From Actinomadura sp. K4S16 (GTDB lineage Bacteria > Actinomycetota > Actinomycetes > Streptosporangiales > Streptosporangiaceae), in assembly GCF_008327685.1 (NCBI RefSeq), contig NZ_BDDE01000023.1, forward strand, positions 124,001 to 188,000: DNA of 64,000 bases, written 5' to 3'. A program made the position numbers and the translations under genes. The notes beneath the pieces are model-generated. The model saw nothing but the letters and a program-made list of their open reading frames with translations. It had not been told where the DNA came from and searched no databases. Shown one piece after another: positions 17,317-25,747 of this stretch. Every line of letters begins with the position of its first letter. Position 1 is the stretch's first letter.

Positions 17317-17574
17317 ATGGCCGATGAGAAGATAGTCTATTATGCAATTGTTGGAAGGGGTAGGACGGTCGATGACCCGCATGGGATCGTGCGGCGACGC
17401 AGACCTGCGGGCGGCGGTATTGCCGACGAAGCGCTTCACCGGGATCTGGAATGGCATCGGACCGGCATCATCGTCGAGTGGGAGCACTCCAGCTTTGCTG
17501 ACGAGTTGGAAGAGGTCAGCGAAGAGAAGGCGATGCAGATCGTTGAAGCCTTCCGTGCGGGCGGCCCCTACTGA
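17317..17574 (+). CDS. Immunity-like partner of the RelA/SpoT-type toxin
   Basis: An 85-aa acidic protein beginning MADEKIVYYAIVGRG, with GIVRRRRP in the middle and a C-terminal LEEVSEEKAMQIVEAFRAGG helix. Similar short YYAIV...EVSEEEA proteins accompany toxin-like genes in actinomycetes (from memory, no search). It begins 9 bp after the toxin stop and shares its lower GC content, so it most likely neutralises the upstream toxin. GACGAG lies just before the ATG. Confidence 0.65.
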   Translation: MADEKIVYYAIVGRGRTVDDPHGIVRRRRPAGGGIADEALHRDLEWHRTGIIVEWEHSSFADELEEVSEEKAMQIVEAFRAGGPY

Positions 17575-17684
17575 GTCACCGGGTTCGGGCCGCCCGGCCC
17601 GTCCTGAGTTCTCCCCTCGGTGCAGTTGCCCTCCTCGGTGTCCGGCGTCACGGCCTCGCCGGGGTCTGCGGGGGGCGTGGCGAG

Positions 17685-18350
17685 TCAGAGGGACGTCAAG
17701 CAGTACAGCCGCTCGTCGTTTTCGCGGGCTTCTCTGGCGAACCGTCTCAGCCGCTCGACTAGGTTCAGCAGGACATCCGCCTGCGCCTCGTACTTGCGTA
17801 CCGCCTCGGAGCGCCCCCATCGCGCGGCTACCTCCGGTATCTCCGTGTCGTGAACACCCGCCAGCGTGTCCCGGACGCCGACGTCGAACTCCCACACCCA
17901 TGGGCCCCCTGCCCAAGCATCGTCGTCGGCAGGGCCATCGGGACCGGGAGCCGGCGATATCGGCCACACCAAGGTCTGCTTGACCAGCCTTCGGCTCGTC
18001 GGGGCCCGCCTGATGACCGCGATGAGCTCAGGCAACAGGCTGTCGTCGTCCATTCCGGTGGCGTCGACTCTTCCGAGAGCGGAGAGACCTGCGCCGAACG
18101 GCGGGTCGCCGAACTCGTCGTCGGTCGGCTCGGTGTCCAGCAGACCCATCTCGAACATGTTCCGCTTCGCTTCCTCCTCCATCGCCCGCACGACGACCTC
18201 AGCGCTGCGCGCGCGGAGATAGTCGGTCAAAACACCCAAGACAGCCTCCAAGTGATCGGTTCGATCGGCTGACACCAGATCACGAAGCGCCGACAGTCGC
18301 CGAAACGCCCGTGGGCACCGCCGAGGGGCGGCGCCGGCGTCCCGCACCAC
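17685..18350 (-). CDS. Hypothetical soluble protein downstream of TetR
   Basis: A 221-aa protein of unknown function. The body (DHLEAVLGVLTDYLRAR, RAMEEEAKRNMFEMGLL) is helical and acidic with no membrane segment. The Pro/Trp-rich centre (LVWPISPAPG, WVWEFDVGVRDTLAGVHD) is followed by a C-terminal helix LLNLVERLRRFAREARE. GTG 18350 lies 4 bp after the TetR stop and would give coupled translation. The first 25 residues are Arg/Pro-rich, so GTG 18275 (196 aa) is a credible alternative start. Nothing indicates a role. Confidence 0.6.
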   Translation of the reverse strand: MVRDAGAAPRRCPRAFRRLSALRDLVSADRTDHLEAVLGVLTDYLRARSAEVVVRAMEEEAKRNMFEMGLLDTEPTDDEFGDPPFGAGLSALGRVDATGMDDDSLLPELIAVIRRAPTSRRLVKQTLVWPISPAPGPDGPADDDAWAGGPWVWEFDVGVRDTLAGVHDTEIPEVAARWGRSEAVRKYEAQADVLLNLVERLRRFAREARENDERLYCLTSL

Positions 18351-18353
18351 ATG

Positions 18354-18917
18354 TCAGGGCGCTGTCACGGCCCTGAGGTGGTCGAGTGATCGCCGGATGC
18401 TCTCGGCCAGTTCCTCCTCGGCGGGTTCGTTGAGCCAGCGGTCGAAGGCGACCTTGAAGACGGCGATTCCGGTTTCGGCGGTCAGGGGGGCGGTCGGGTC
18501 GGGGACGCCCCGGCGGCGGAGGGCGTCGGCCAGGGTGGAGGCCAGGGTCGCCAGCTTGATCAGTTCGCGTTCGCGGAGTTCGGTGTTCGCGTTGATGACG
18601 GCCTGGCGGCGGCGGGCGTGGGCGCGGCGGCCCGCGAAGATCGCGCTGACGGCGTCCAGGGCGGCGGCCGTCGCGTCGAGCGGTGACGCGCCGTCGGGGG
18701 CGTCGGCCACGGCCTTCGTGAGGACGTCCTGGAGCAGGGACGAGCCGGCGAACAGGACCTCGCGCTTGTCGGCGTAGTGGCGGAAGAAGGTCCGCTCGGT
18801 GAGGCCTGCGCGGGCGGCGATCTCCGCGACCGTCGTCTTCTCGTAACCGCGTTCGCCGTAGAGGTCCAGCGCCGCTTCTTCGAGCCGGCCCCGCGCGTTC
18901 GGCTCCCATCGCCCCAT
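18354..18917 (-). CDS. TetR family repressor controlling the divergent SDR gene
   Basis: A 187-aa TetR regulator. The DNA-binding domain at residues 8-55 reads ALDLYGERGYEKTTVAEIAA, RAGLTERTFFRHYADK. The C-terminal ligand-binding part is short, with a typical alpha-helical end (AESIRRSLDHLRAV). It is divergent from the SDR gene, and the 103 bp between them hold two matching palindromes, so it likely represses both. ATG 18917 is the natural start. Ligand unknown. Confidence 0.92.
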   Translation of the reverse strand: MGRWEPNARGRLEEAALDLYGERGYEKTTVAEIAARAGLTERTFFRHYADKREVLFAGSSLLQDVLTKAVADAPDGASPLDATAAALDAVSAIFAGRRAHARRRQAVINANTELRERELIKLATLASTLADALRRRGVPDPTAPLTAETGIAVFKVAFDRWLNEPAEEELAESIRRSLDHLRAVTAP

Positions 18918-18935
18918 GGCCTCGATCCTAGCTCG

Positions 18936-18952
18936 ATGACAGTCACTGTCAT
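18936..18952. promoter_or_regulatory. TetR operator site 1 (perfect palindrome)
   Basis: The 17-bp ATGACAGTCACTGTCAT is a perfect palindrome around a central C, 18 bp upstream of the TetR ATG. Spacing and symmetry fit a TetR dimer site. Confidence 0.82.
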
Positions 18953-18967
18953 AGGCGAGCTATGGTG

Positions 18968-18984
18968 ATGACAGTGACTGTCGT
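18968..18984. promoter_or_regulatory. TetR operator site 2
   Basis: ATGACAGTGACTGTCGT repeats the first operator with one arm mismatch, 32 bp centre to centre (three helical turns), and lies 37 bp before the SDR ATG. Two sites in phase suggest co-operative binding. Confidence 0.78.
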
Positions 18985-19020
18985 CGCTTGGACGATGGAT
19001 CGGGTCGTTGGAGGTTTCTC

Positions 19021-19935
19021 ATGCGCGTTTTCGTCACCGGGGCGTCCGGCTGGATCGGCTCGGCGCTCCTCCCGGAACTCATCGGCGCGGGGCATCAGGT
19101 CATCGGGCTCGCGCGGTCGGACTCCTCGGCCGCCAAGCTGGCGGCGGCCGGGGTCGAGGTGCGGCGCGGCACGCTCGACGATCTCGATGCCCTGCGGGAG
19201 GGGGCCGAAGCGGCGGACGGTGTGGTCCATCTCGCGTTCAAGCACGACCTCGCGTTCACGGGCGGGTTCCAGGAGGCCGCCGAGGCCGACCGCCGGGCCG
19301 TCGAGGCGTTCGGTGGTGCGCTCGCCGGGACGGACAAGCCCTTCGTGCTCGCCTCCGGCCTGCTCGGGCTCGCGCCCGGGCGGGTGGCGACCGAGGAGGA
19401 CGGGCGTGAGCCCGTCGAAGGGGAGGGGGTGCAGGCTCGGCAGGCCACCGCGCAGCTCGCGCTCTCGTTCGCGGCGCGCGGTGTCCGCTCGTCCATCGTC
19501 CGGCTTCCACCGACGGTGCACGGCGACGGCGACCCGGGCTTCGTGGCCGTGCTGGTCGGCATCGCACGCGAGAAGGGCGTCTCCGGACACATCGGGGACG
19601 GAGCCAACCGATGGCCCGCGGGGCATGTGTCGGACGCCGCGCGGCTGTTCCGGCTGGCGCTGGAGAAGGCCCCGGCGGGGTCGGCGCTGCACGCGAACGA
19701 CGATGAGGGCGTGTCGCTGCGGGACGTGTCCGAAGTGATCGGACGCCGTCTCGGCCTGCCCGTGGCGTCCATCGCCCCTGAGGACGCCGCCGGGCACTTC
19801 GGGTGGCTCGCCGGAGCCGTGGGCATGGACGCTCCGGCGTCGAGCGCGCTGACCCGCGAGCTGCTGGGGTGGAGCCCGACCGGCCCGAGCCTCGTCGACG
19901 ATCTGGAGAAGGGGCACTACTTCCAGGCCCCGTGA
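19021..19935 (+). CDS. NAD(P)-binding SDR, epimerase-like
   Basis: A 304-aa extended short-chain dehydrogenase/reductase. The Rossmann motif FVTGASGWIGSALLPEL starts at residue 4; ARSDSS follows as the cofactor-specificity strand, and HLAFKHD and LPPTVHGDGDPGF match the extended family. In place of the classical YxxxK there is only the AxxARQAT segment around 145-150, so catalytic residues cannot be confirmed. GGAGG precedes ATG 19021. The gene is controlled by the divergent TetR through twin palindromes. Substrate unknown; an inducible detoxification role is plausible. Confidence 0.88.
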   Translation: MRVFVTGASGWIGSALLPELIGAGHQVIGLARSDSSAAKLAAAGVEVRRGTLDDLDALREGAEAADGVVHLAFKHDLAFTGGFQEAAEADRRAVEAFGGALAGTDKPFVLASGLLGLAPGRVATEEDGREPVEGEGVQARQATAQLALSFAARGVRSSIVRLPPTVHGDGDPGFVAVLVGIAREKGVSGHIGDGANRWPAGHVSDAARLFRLALEKAPAGSALHANDDEGVSLRDVSEVIGRRLGLPVASIAPEDAAGHFGWLAGAVGMDAPASSALTRELLGWSPTGPSLVDDLEKGHYFQAP

Positions 19936-19942
19936 ACGGCGG

Positions 19943-19973
19943 CACGGCCCGCCGGGGTCGCCGGCGGGCCGTG
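19943..19973. terminator. Bidirectional terminator hairpin
   Basis: A perfect 13-bp stem (CACGGCCCGCCGG with its complement) around a GGTCG loop, between the convergent SDR and phosphoesterase genes. Confidence 0.75.
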
Positions 19974-19985
19974 GGGTCGCGGAGA

Positions 19986-22754
19986 TCAGCCGTCGGTCTC
20001 CGGGGACGGCAGGTAGCGGCCGGGGACCTCGTCCGGGGTGAGGACCTTCTTCTCACCCGGGTAGGGCGTGGCCCAGTCGTGCGACTGGTACCAGGTGAAG
20101 TGGTCCATCATCACGGGGTTGGCGCGGTCCGGCATCGTGGTCGACCCGTTCTGGGCCTGCTTGCGCTGCCAGGCCGTCCACGCGTCGGCGATGCGCTGCT
20201 GGTCGGCGCTCAGTGCGGCCGGCTTGGCCGACGCCGCTCCGGTCGGGGTGTCGTTGCCGCAGGCCGGCGGGGTGGCCAGGCCGTCGGTGAGCGGCACCTG
20301 GTTGGGCTTGGCGGTGAACGGCGTGAAGTCGGGCTTGGTGGTGAAGGCCCGGCTCATCGGGGTCGCGGCGCTGTCCTTCTGGTTCATCGGCTGGATCCCG
20401 AGGATCTGCTCGATGGTGCGGATCATGGTGATCTGCGTGTAGTAGCGGCTGTCCACCGTGCCGTGGTTCGCCCACGGGCTGATGATCTGGACGGGGCCGC
20501 GCGCGCCGTCGACGTGGTCGACGCCGTTCTGGGTGTCGTCCTGGATCACGAAGATCGCGGAGTCCTTCCACCACTTGCTGTGCGAGATCGTCTCGACGAT
20601 CCTGCCCACGGCCAGGTCGTTGTCGGCGACCTGGGCGACCGAGTTCGGCGCGCCGCCGGTGTGGTCGCTGGAGAGCCAGAACATGTTGAGGTTGGCCGGG
20701 CCGTTGGCCGCGAAGTGCCGCTTCCACATCTCGTACCGGTAGATGTCCGGGATGTTGGTGTCGTACTTCGGGTAGTCGTGCACCGTGATCTTGTTGAGCG
20801 ACGGGATCGGCGACTGGGTGTCGGTCTTGAGGGCGGTGTTCTGACCGGTGTCCGCCATGGTGCGGGCGTCGCAGTAGAACTTCTGCCACGTCGCGCCCGC
20901 GGGCTTGGTCAGGAACTGGGTGAACTCGCCGAAGTTGAGGGCGCTCTTGCCGGCGGCCGCGGCGCCGGTCCACAGGAAGCCGGTGCGCTGGTGGCCCAGC
21001 GCGTCGTCCTCGGTGTCGTAGCTGCGCTCGTACAGGCCGGCGCTGGACTCGGTGTACTCCGGGTTGTCGGCCTGCACCAGCCAGTTGTGGCCCTCGGCGG
21101 AGTTGGTGCCGATGGAGTAGGTGTTGTCGTAGAGGCCGAACTGGCGCGCCAGGGCGTGCTGGTTCGGGGTCACCTTCTCGCCGAACTGCGCCATCGACGG
21201 GTCGCCGTTGCCGCGCGGGTCGTCGCCGAAGAGCTGGTCGTAGGTGCGGTTCTCCTTGACGACCAGGAAGACGTGCTTGATGGTCGACGGGTCGCCGAGG
21301 CGCCGCGGGACGGGCACGGCGCGCTGCGGCCTGCCCTTGGCGGGCTTGACGTCGTTCCTGCCCCAGCCGTTCTGCGCGAAGACCGTCGCCGTGGACTTGG
21401 CGATCACCTTGTCGGACGGCAGCCGGAACCGGAGCAGCGAGCCGGTCGAGTCGTGGGTGTTGTGGCCGGTCGCCGGCTTCGTCCCGGCGCCCTTGTCGAT
21501 GGTGCGCGTCGGGCCGCGCTCACCGATGCCCCGCATGTTGGTGACGACCACGTTCTCGCCGACGGTGGTCACCTCCGCCGGGTAGTAGTCCGTCGGGAGG
21601 AGGCCGACGTAGCGGACCGGCGCCTGCGGCGAGGTGTAGCGGTAGACGGCGACCGCGTTGGCGCGGCCGAGCGTGACCAGCAGGCGGCCGTCCCTGGTGA
21701 GGGTCACGCCGTTCGGGGCGTACCCGACGTCGGACTGCGGCCAGGGCCGGGTCGCGATCGTCTGGACGACCTTGTCCTTGGAGGTGTCGATGACCGAGAC
21801 CTGGTCGTCGAAGGTGTCGGTGACGAAGAGTGCGCCGCGGGCCGCGTGCAGCGCGGTCGGGTGCAGGCCGACGTCGATGGAGCGGACCTCGGCGTCCGGC
21901 TCGGCGACGTTGATCACGCTCACGGTGCCGGTGGTCGCCGCCCCCGTGTCCGGGTTCGCCGGAACGTCGGTGCCGTAGGAGTTCATCGTCGTCTCGCCGG
22001 GCTTGGCCGGACGGCCGCCCTCGTTGCTGACGTAGAGCTTGCCCCCGACGAGCGCCAGGCCGCGCGGTGCGGTGCCCACGGTCCAGCTCCGCCGGATCGC
22101 GCCGGTCGCGGGGTCCATCGCCACGACGCGGTTCTGGCCGTTGACGGCTGCGTACACGGTCGCGCCGTCGGCGGCGAAGACGGCCTGGGCGGGAATGGCC
22201 TTCTTCTGGCCCTGAGCGGCGATGGTGATGAACGTGGGGGCGCCGAGGGTGCCGTCGTCCTTCACCGGGAAGCGGTTGAAGCCGGTGGCCTGCGGCAGCC
22301 ACAGCGTCTTGCCGTCCGGCGAGTAGGCCGGCCCCTCCTGCCCGACGTTGTTGCTGCTGATGCGCACGCCGGCGGACTTGTCGGTCCCCGCCTGCTGAAG
22401 GATCTTGTAGGTCTTCAGGTCGACGATGGTGAGGGCGATTCCCCGGTCGTTGGTGAGCGCCGCCAGGTGGCGGCCGTCCGGGCTGACCGTCGAGGCGAGC
22501 AGCTTGCCGTTGTCGACGAGCAGGCGGTCGCCGATCGGCTTGATGATCTGGTCGCTGGCGAGTTGCAGGCCGCCGTCCTCGGTGGTGGAGCCGACCTGGT
22601 TGGAGCCGAACACCTCGGTGGAGGCGAGGGCGACTCCGCCGCCGCCCAGGGTGAGGGCCGCGGTGCCGGCCGCCACGAGGCGGGTCCGGCGGCCGGTCCG
22701 CGAACCGAAGAGCCCGGTCCGGGCCTTCGGGACGCGTTGGCGCGTGACGTGCAT
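19986..22754 (-). CDS. Secreted beta-propeller phosphoesterase
   Basis: A 922-aa exported protein. The N terminus has a twin-arginine-rich leader (RTGRRTRLVAAGTAALTLG) ending in a hydrophobic stretch and ALA cleavage-like site. Residues about 70-430 form a YVTN-type seven-bladed beta-propeller (VSPDGRHLAAL, GPAYSPDGKTLWLPQ, RDGRLLVTLGRANAV). Residues about 495-830 form a phosphoesterase/alkaline-phosphatase-like domain with HVFLVVKENRTYDQLFGD and IFVIQDDTQNGVDHVDG, the metal-binding strings of the acid phosphatase/PLC family. ATG 22754 has GGAGGAG upstream. It begins 3 bp after the permease stop and is the last gene of an ABC transporter operon. A phosphate or phospholipid scavenging role is plausible; the substrate is not evident. 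Confidence 0.88.
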   Translation of the reverse strand: MHVTRQRVPKARTGLFGSRTGRRTRLVAAGTAALTLGGGGVALASTEVFGSNQVGSTTEDGGLQLASDQIIKPIGDRLLVDNGKLLASTVSPDGRHLAALTNDRGIALTIVDLKTYKILQQAGTDKSAGVRISSNNVGQEGPAYSPDGKTLWLPQATGFNRFPVKDDGTLGAPTFITIAAQGQKKAIPAQAVFAADGATVYAAVNGQNRVVAMDPATGAIRRSWTVGTAPRGLALVGGKLYVSNEGGRPAKPGETTMNSYGTDVPANPDTGAATTGTVSVINVAEPDAEVRSIDVGLHPTALHAARGALFVTDTFDDQVSVIDTSKDKVVQTIATRPWPQSDVGYAPNGVTLTRDGRLLVTLGRANAVAVYRYTSPQAPVRYVGLLPTDYYPAEVTTVGENVVVTNMRGIGERGPTRTIDKGAGTKPATGHNTHDSTGSLLRFRLPSDKVIAKSTATVFAQNGWGRNDVKPAKGRPQRAVPVPRRLGDPSTIKHVFLVVKENRTYDQLFGDDPRGNGDPSMAQFGEKVTPNQHALARQFGLYDNTYSIGTNSAEGHNWLVQADNPEYTESSAGLYERSYDTEDDALGHQRTGFLWTGAAAAGKSALNFGEFTQFLTKPAGATWQKFYCDARTMADTGQNTALKTDTQSPIPSLNKITVHDYPKYDTNIPDIYRYEMWKRHFAANGPANLNMFWLSSDHTGGAPNSVAQVADNDLAVGRIVETISHSKWWKDSAIFVIQDDTQNGVDHVDGARGPVQIISPWANHGTVDSRYYTQITMIRTIEQILGIQPMNQKDSAATPMSRAFTTKPDFTPFTAKPNQVPLTDGLATPPACGNDTPTGAASAKPAALSADQQRIADAWTAWQRKQAQNGSTTMPDRANPVMMDHFTWYQSHDWATPYPGEKKVLTPDEVPGRYLPSPETDG

Positions 22755-22757
22755 CTG

Positions 22758-24107
22758 TTACTCCTCCGGAGCACTTGCGAGCAGGTCGACGTGCCCGTCG
22801 AACTGCCACAGGGGGTTGGGTGCGTCCCCGGTCGGGGTGCGGATCTGGAAGTAGCCGTTGACCTCCTTGGGGCCGTCGCCGTCGGCGACGTACCGCCCGT
22901 TCGCGGTGACGTCGAGCTGGTAGATGGCGCTGCCCACGGCGGTCGCCCCGGGCAGGTGCCAGGACACGACGCACCGCCAGTCGTTGCCCGGCCCCTCGTC
23001 GGCGACGCGGGATCCGCCCTTGTCGCAGGACGCGGTGACCCGCAGCTCCGCCTCGGTGACGCCAGGACGGTGGAGCTGCCGCGTCTGCAACCGGTAGAGG
23101 TGGCCGTACACCGTGGCGAGGGAGTTCTGGACCTTCGTCCGCTCGATCCCGGAGCCCTCGGCCGGGGTCGTGGCGCTGACCAACGCGAAGGTGAGGACGA
23201 CCAGGCCCGTCAGCGGAAGCGCTCCCGCGACGAGGACGCGCCGTCCCGACCCCTCGTAGGACGGGTCGGTGAAGTCGCGGCGCAGGAACAGGCGGTAGGC
23301 CAGCGCGGTGGCGACGACCGCCCACGCCAGGCTCACCGCGAGGCCGATGACGAGGGGGCGGGCCTGGACGGGGCTGGTGAACAGGCCGCGCCAGGCGAGG
23401 AAGCCGTGGCTCGGCAGGGCCGTCCGAACGGCCACCGGCAGCGGGAGCAGCTGCGCGAGCTGCAACGCGAAGGCGAGCAGCGCCGGCATCAGCAGCCCCA
23501 TGGGGGAGCGGCCCAGGGCGACCGATCCGAGGAGGCCGACGGCCGCGAACGCCAGCGTCGGCGCCAGCACGCACGCCCACGCGAGCAGCACGGTGCCGGC
23601 CGCGTCCCCCGGGGAGAGGAGGTGGCCGTCCAGCCCGACGAGCGGATGGCCGCCGACCGCCGCCAGGCCCCCGGCGATGCCCGACCCGGCCAGCCCCGCC
23701 ACCAGCAGGAGGAGCACGGTGACGCTGGCGAGGCCCTTCGCCACGAAGATCCGCCGCGGCGAGCGGACCGCCATGAGGAGATGGCGCCATGTGCCCAGCC
23801 GGTCCTCGGCGGCGAACACGTCGCCGGCCACCAGCGCCGTCAGCAGCGGCAGCGCCCAGCTGCACGAGAAGTCGAGGACGACCAGCGGCCCCGCCCAGCC
23901 GGTCGCGTGCATCCAGCGGCCGAAGACCGTGTCGGTGGGCAGCATGCTCTGCAGGCTCACCACCGCCACGTAGCCGGCTGGACCGATCCAACAGACGAGC
24001 AGCATCAGCCGTGTCCGCCACTGCGAGAGCAGCTTGACCAGCTCGAACCGGTAGCCGCGCACCAGCGGCGCGGGCTTCGCCTCGATCCGGGTGGGTGCGA
24101 TGGTCAC
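22758..24107 (-). CDS. ABC transporter permease with extracytoplasmic C-terminal domain
   Basis: A 449-aa ABC-2-like membrane protein with about six to seven hydrophobic segments, including LMLLVCWIGPAGYVAVVSL, VTVLLLLVAGLAG and WAVVATALAYRLFL. After the last helix (VLTFALVSATTPAE) there is a soluble C-terminal domain of about 120 residues with two cysteines (ASCDKGG, WRCVVSW) that probably form a disulphide outside the cell. GTG 24107 overlaps the ATPase stop (GTGA), showing coupled translation. The operon order is ATPase, permease, phosphoesterase. Transported substrate unknown. Confidence 0.88.
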   Translation of the reverse strand: MTIAPTRIEAKPAPLVRGYRFELVKLLSQWRTRLMLLVCWIGPAGYVAVVSLQSMLPTDTVFGRWMHATGWAGPLVVLDFSCSWALPLLTALVAGDVFAAEDRLGTWRHLLMAVRSPRRIFVAKGLASVTVLLLLVAGLAGSGIAGGLAAVGGHPLVGLDGHLLSPGDAAGTVLLAWACVLAPTLAFAAVGLLGSVALGRSPMGLLMPALLAFALQLAQLLPLPVAVRTALPSHGFLAWRGLFTSPVQARPLVIGLAVSLAWAVVATALAYRLFLRRDFTDPSYEGSGRRVLVAGALPLTGLVVLTFALVSATTPAEGSGIERTKVQNSLATVYGHLYRLQTRQLHRPGVTEAELRVTASCDKGGSRVADEGPGNDWRCVVSWHLPGATAVGSAIYQLDVTANGRYVADGDGPKEVNGYFQIRTPTGDAPNPLWQFDGHVDLLASAPEE

Positions 24108-25081
24108 GCCGCGTCCTCCTCGTCGGCCGCGTCGGTGGCGGCGGTCCGTCCGGTTCCGGTCAGGGCCAGGAACGCGGCTTCCAGCGGCGGCACCACGGGC
24201 GCCAGTTCCCGCAGCGCGACGCCGGCCTCCACCAGCCGCACCACCAGGTCCTCGATGACCGGCACGGCCCCGCGGACCACGAGCGCGTCGGCGTCCTGCC
24301 GGCCGGCGCCGTCGCGGCGGGACGGGACGGCGAGCCCCGGCAGGTCCGCCGCCACCCGGCGGGCCGCGTCCGGATCGGAGGTGAGCAGCCGGTAGTCCAG
24401 TTCGCCGCTCTCGGCGGCGAGCTTGCCCACAGTCCCGGAGAAGACGACCCGCCCGGTGGCGAGGACGGTGACCTCGGAGCACAGCGCGGCGAGGTCGTCC
24501 ATCCGGTGGCTGGACAGGACCACCGCGGTCCCGTCCGCGGCGAGCCGGGTGATGACGCGGTGGACGTGGCGCTTCCCGGCCGGGTCGAGGCCGTTGGCCG
24601 GCTCGTCGAGGACGAGCAGCCGCGGTTCGGTCAGCAGCGCGGCGGCCAGCCCCAGCCGTTGGCGCATGCCCAGCGAGAAGCCCCGGATGCGGTCATCGGC
24701 GACGTCCGTCAGCCCGACCTGCTCCAGCGCGTCGTCCACACCGGCGTCGCGGGAGCCGTGCCCGCGCAGCGAGGCCAGAGCCGCGAGGTTCTGCCGCGCG
24801 GTGAGCGACGGGTAGAGCCCGGGGCCGTCCACGAAGCCCGCGACGCCGCCGGGGACGGCGAGCGTCCGTCCCACCGGCGCGCCCAGGATCTCCAGGCTTC
24901 CGCCGTCGGCGACGGCCAGGCCCAGCAGCAGGCCCAGCAGCGTCGTCTTGCCCGCGCCGTTGGGGCCGACCAGGCCGTGGACCTGCCCCTCGGCCACGTC
25001 GAGGTCGACGCCGTCGAGCGCGACCACGTCCCCGAAGGTCTTCCTGATCCCGCGACCCCGGACTGCGGGGCTGTGCTCCAT
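24104..25081 (-). CDS. ABC transporter ATP-binding protein
   Basis: A 325-aa ATPase of the DrrA/CcmA type. Walker A is GPNGAGKTTLL (about 39-49), the signature is SLGMRQRLGLA, Walker B is LLVLDEPANGLDP and the H-loop VLSSHRMDDLAAL. The C-terminal 100 residues form the usual regulatory extension of exporter ATPases. It is the first gene of the three-gene operon, coupled to the permease by a 4-nt overlap. Confidence 0.95.
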   Translation of the reverse strand: MEHSPAVRGRGIRKTFGDVVALDGVDLDVAEGQVHGLVGPNGAGKTTLLGLLLGLAVADGGSLEILGAPVGRTLAVPGGVAGFVDGPGLYPSLTARQNLAALASLRGHGSRDAGVDDALEQVGLTDVADDRIRGFSLGMRQRLGLAAALLTEPRLLVLDEPANGLDPAGKRHVHRVITRLAADGTAVVLSSHRMDDLAALCSEVTVLATGRVVFSGTVGKLAAESGELDYRLLTSDPDAARRVAADLPGLAVPSRRDGAGRQDADALVVRGAVPVIEDLVVRLVEAGVALRELAPVVPPLEAAFLALTGTGRTAATDAADEEDAA

Positions 25082-25310
25082 GGCGCTCTCCCTTGCTCGC
25101 CCTCCGGCAAGAGGAAGCTAAGGAGCGCGGTTGGCCTTCGGAGATCGCGTAGGCGAACGTTGGGCGAATGGGGCTCATCCGGGGCGCCATGAAGCGGCGA
25201 ATCGGCTAGGGAGCCGCGCAGTGGTCCTTCCGGAGCTCCCGGGGGCCGGCCGGGGAGAGGGCCAGCCCTCCACGCGCCGGTCGTGGCGGACCCCGCGGGC
25301 GGGAATCCCG

Positions 25311-25673
25311 TCAGCGGAAGTCGGAGGCGTGGTCTTCCGCCCACTGGCCGAAGGACGCGGCGGGCTCGCCGTCCGCGAGATCGGCCACGTCCGTGGAGAG
25401 GTAGACGACGTGCCGGGCGCTGCGTGCGATCGCGTCGACGGCGCGCGAGTCCACCGGAAGGCCGGGCCACATCAGGTAGACGGCGTCCACGCCCCGGGCG
25501 GCGCGCTCCAGCGTCTCAGGGGAGCTGAGGTCTCCCTTGACGGCGTCGATCCCGGCGGGCGCGCCCGCGGTGTCGCGGACCAGCGCGCGGACGGCATGGC
25601 CCGCTTCGGCCAAGGACGCGGCGACGTGCCGCCCCACCCGCCCCGTCGCCCCGGTCACCAGGTAACTGCTCAC
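25311..25673 (-). pseudogene. Truncated NmrA-like NAD(P)-binding protein
   Basis: A 120-residue frame that begins like an NmrA/SDR-a5 protein: SSYLVTGATGRVGRHVAASL, GDLSSPETLERAARGVDAVY and VVYLSTDVAD. It then ends at DHASDFR, where family members normally continue for about 150 more residues. I found no continuation in the other frames downstream. Either the gene lost its C-terminal half or it survives as a minimal Rossmann domain. GTG 25673 sits about 2 nt from the transcription start predicted from the MerR-type promoter, so translation would be leaderless. Confidence 0.6.
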
Positions 25674-25681
25674 GGCCCCCG

Positions 25682-25712
25682 ACCGTAGAACCTCAACCTC
25701 ACTTGAGGTCAA
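25682..25712 (-). promoter_or_regulatory. SoxR/MerR-type promoter with 19-bp spacer
   Basis: On the minus strand TTGACC (25712-25707) and TACGGT (25687-25682) are 19 bp apart, the over-long spacer typical of MerR-family activation. The spacer carries the dyad CCTCAAGTGAGGTTGAGG (25708-25691), which keeps the outer arms of the SoxR box (CCTCAA...TTGAGG). The predicted start is 2 nt before the truncated NmrA GTG. The site could also influence the divergent aldo/keto reductase. Confidence 0.7.
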
Positions 25713-25747
25713 GAAGGCGCGATCTCCGTGCTGGGCGTCTATCGTCA

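Noticed and set aside
19803-24395. A 1530-codon open frame on the plus strand
   Set aside because: It is antisense to a recognised phosphoesterase, permease and ATPase operon, is low-complexity (Val/Gly/Arg/Asp) and shows no domain. High GC makes such frames common.
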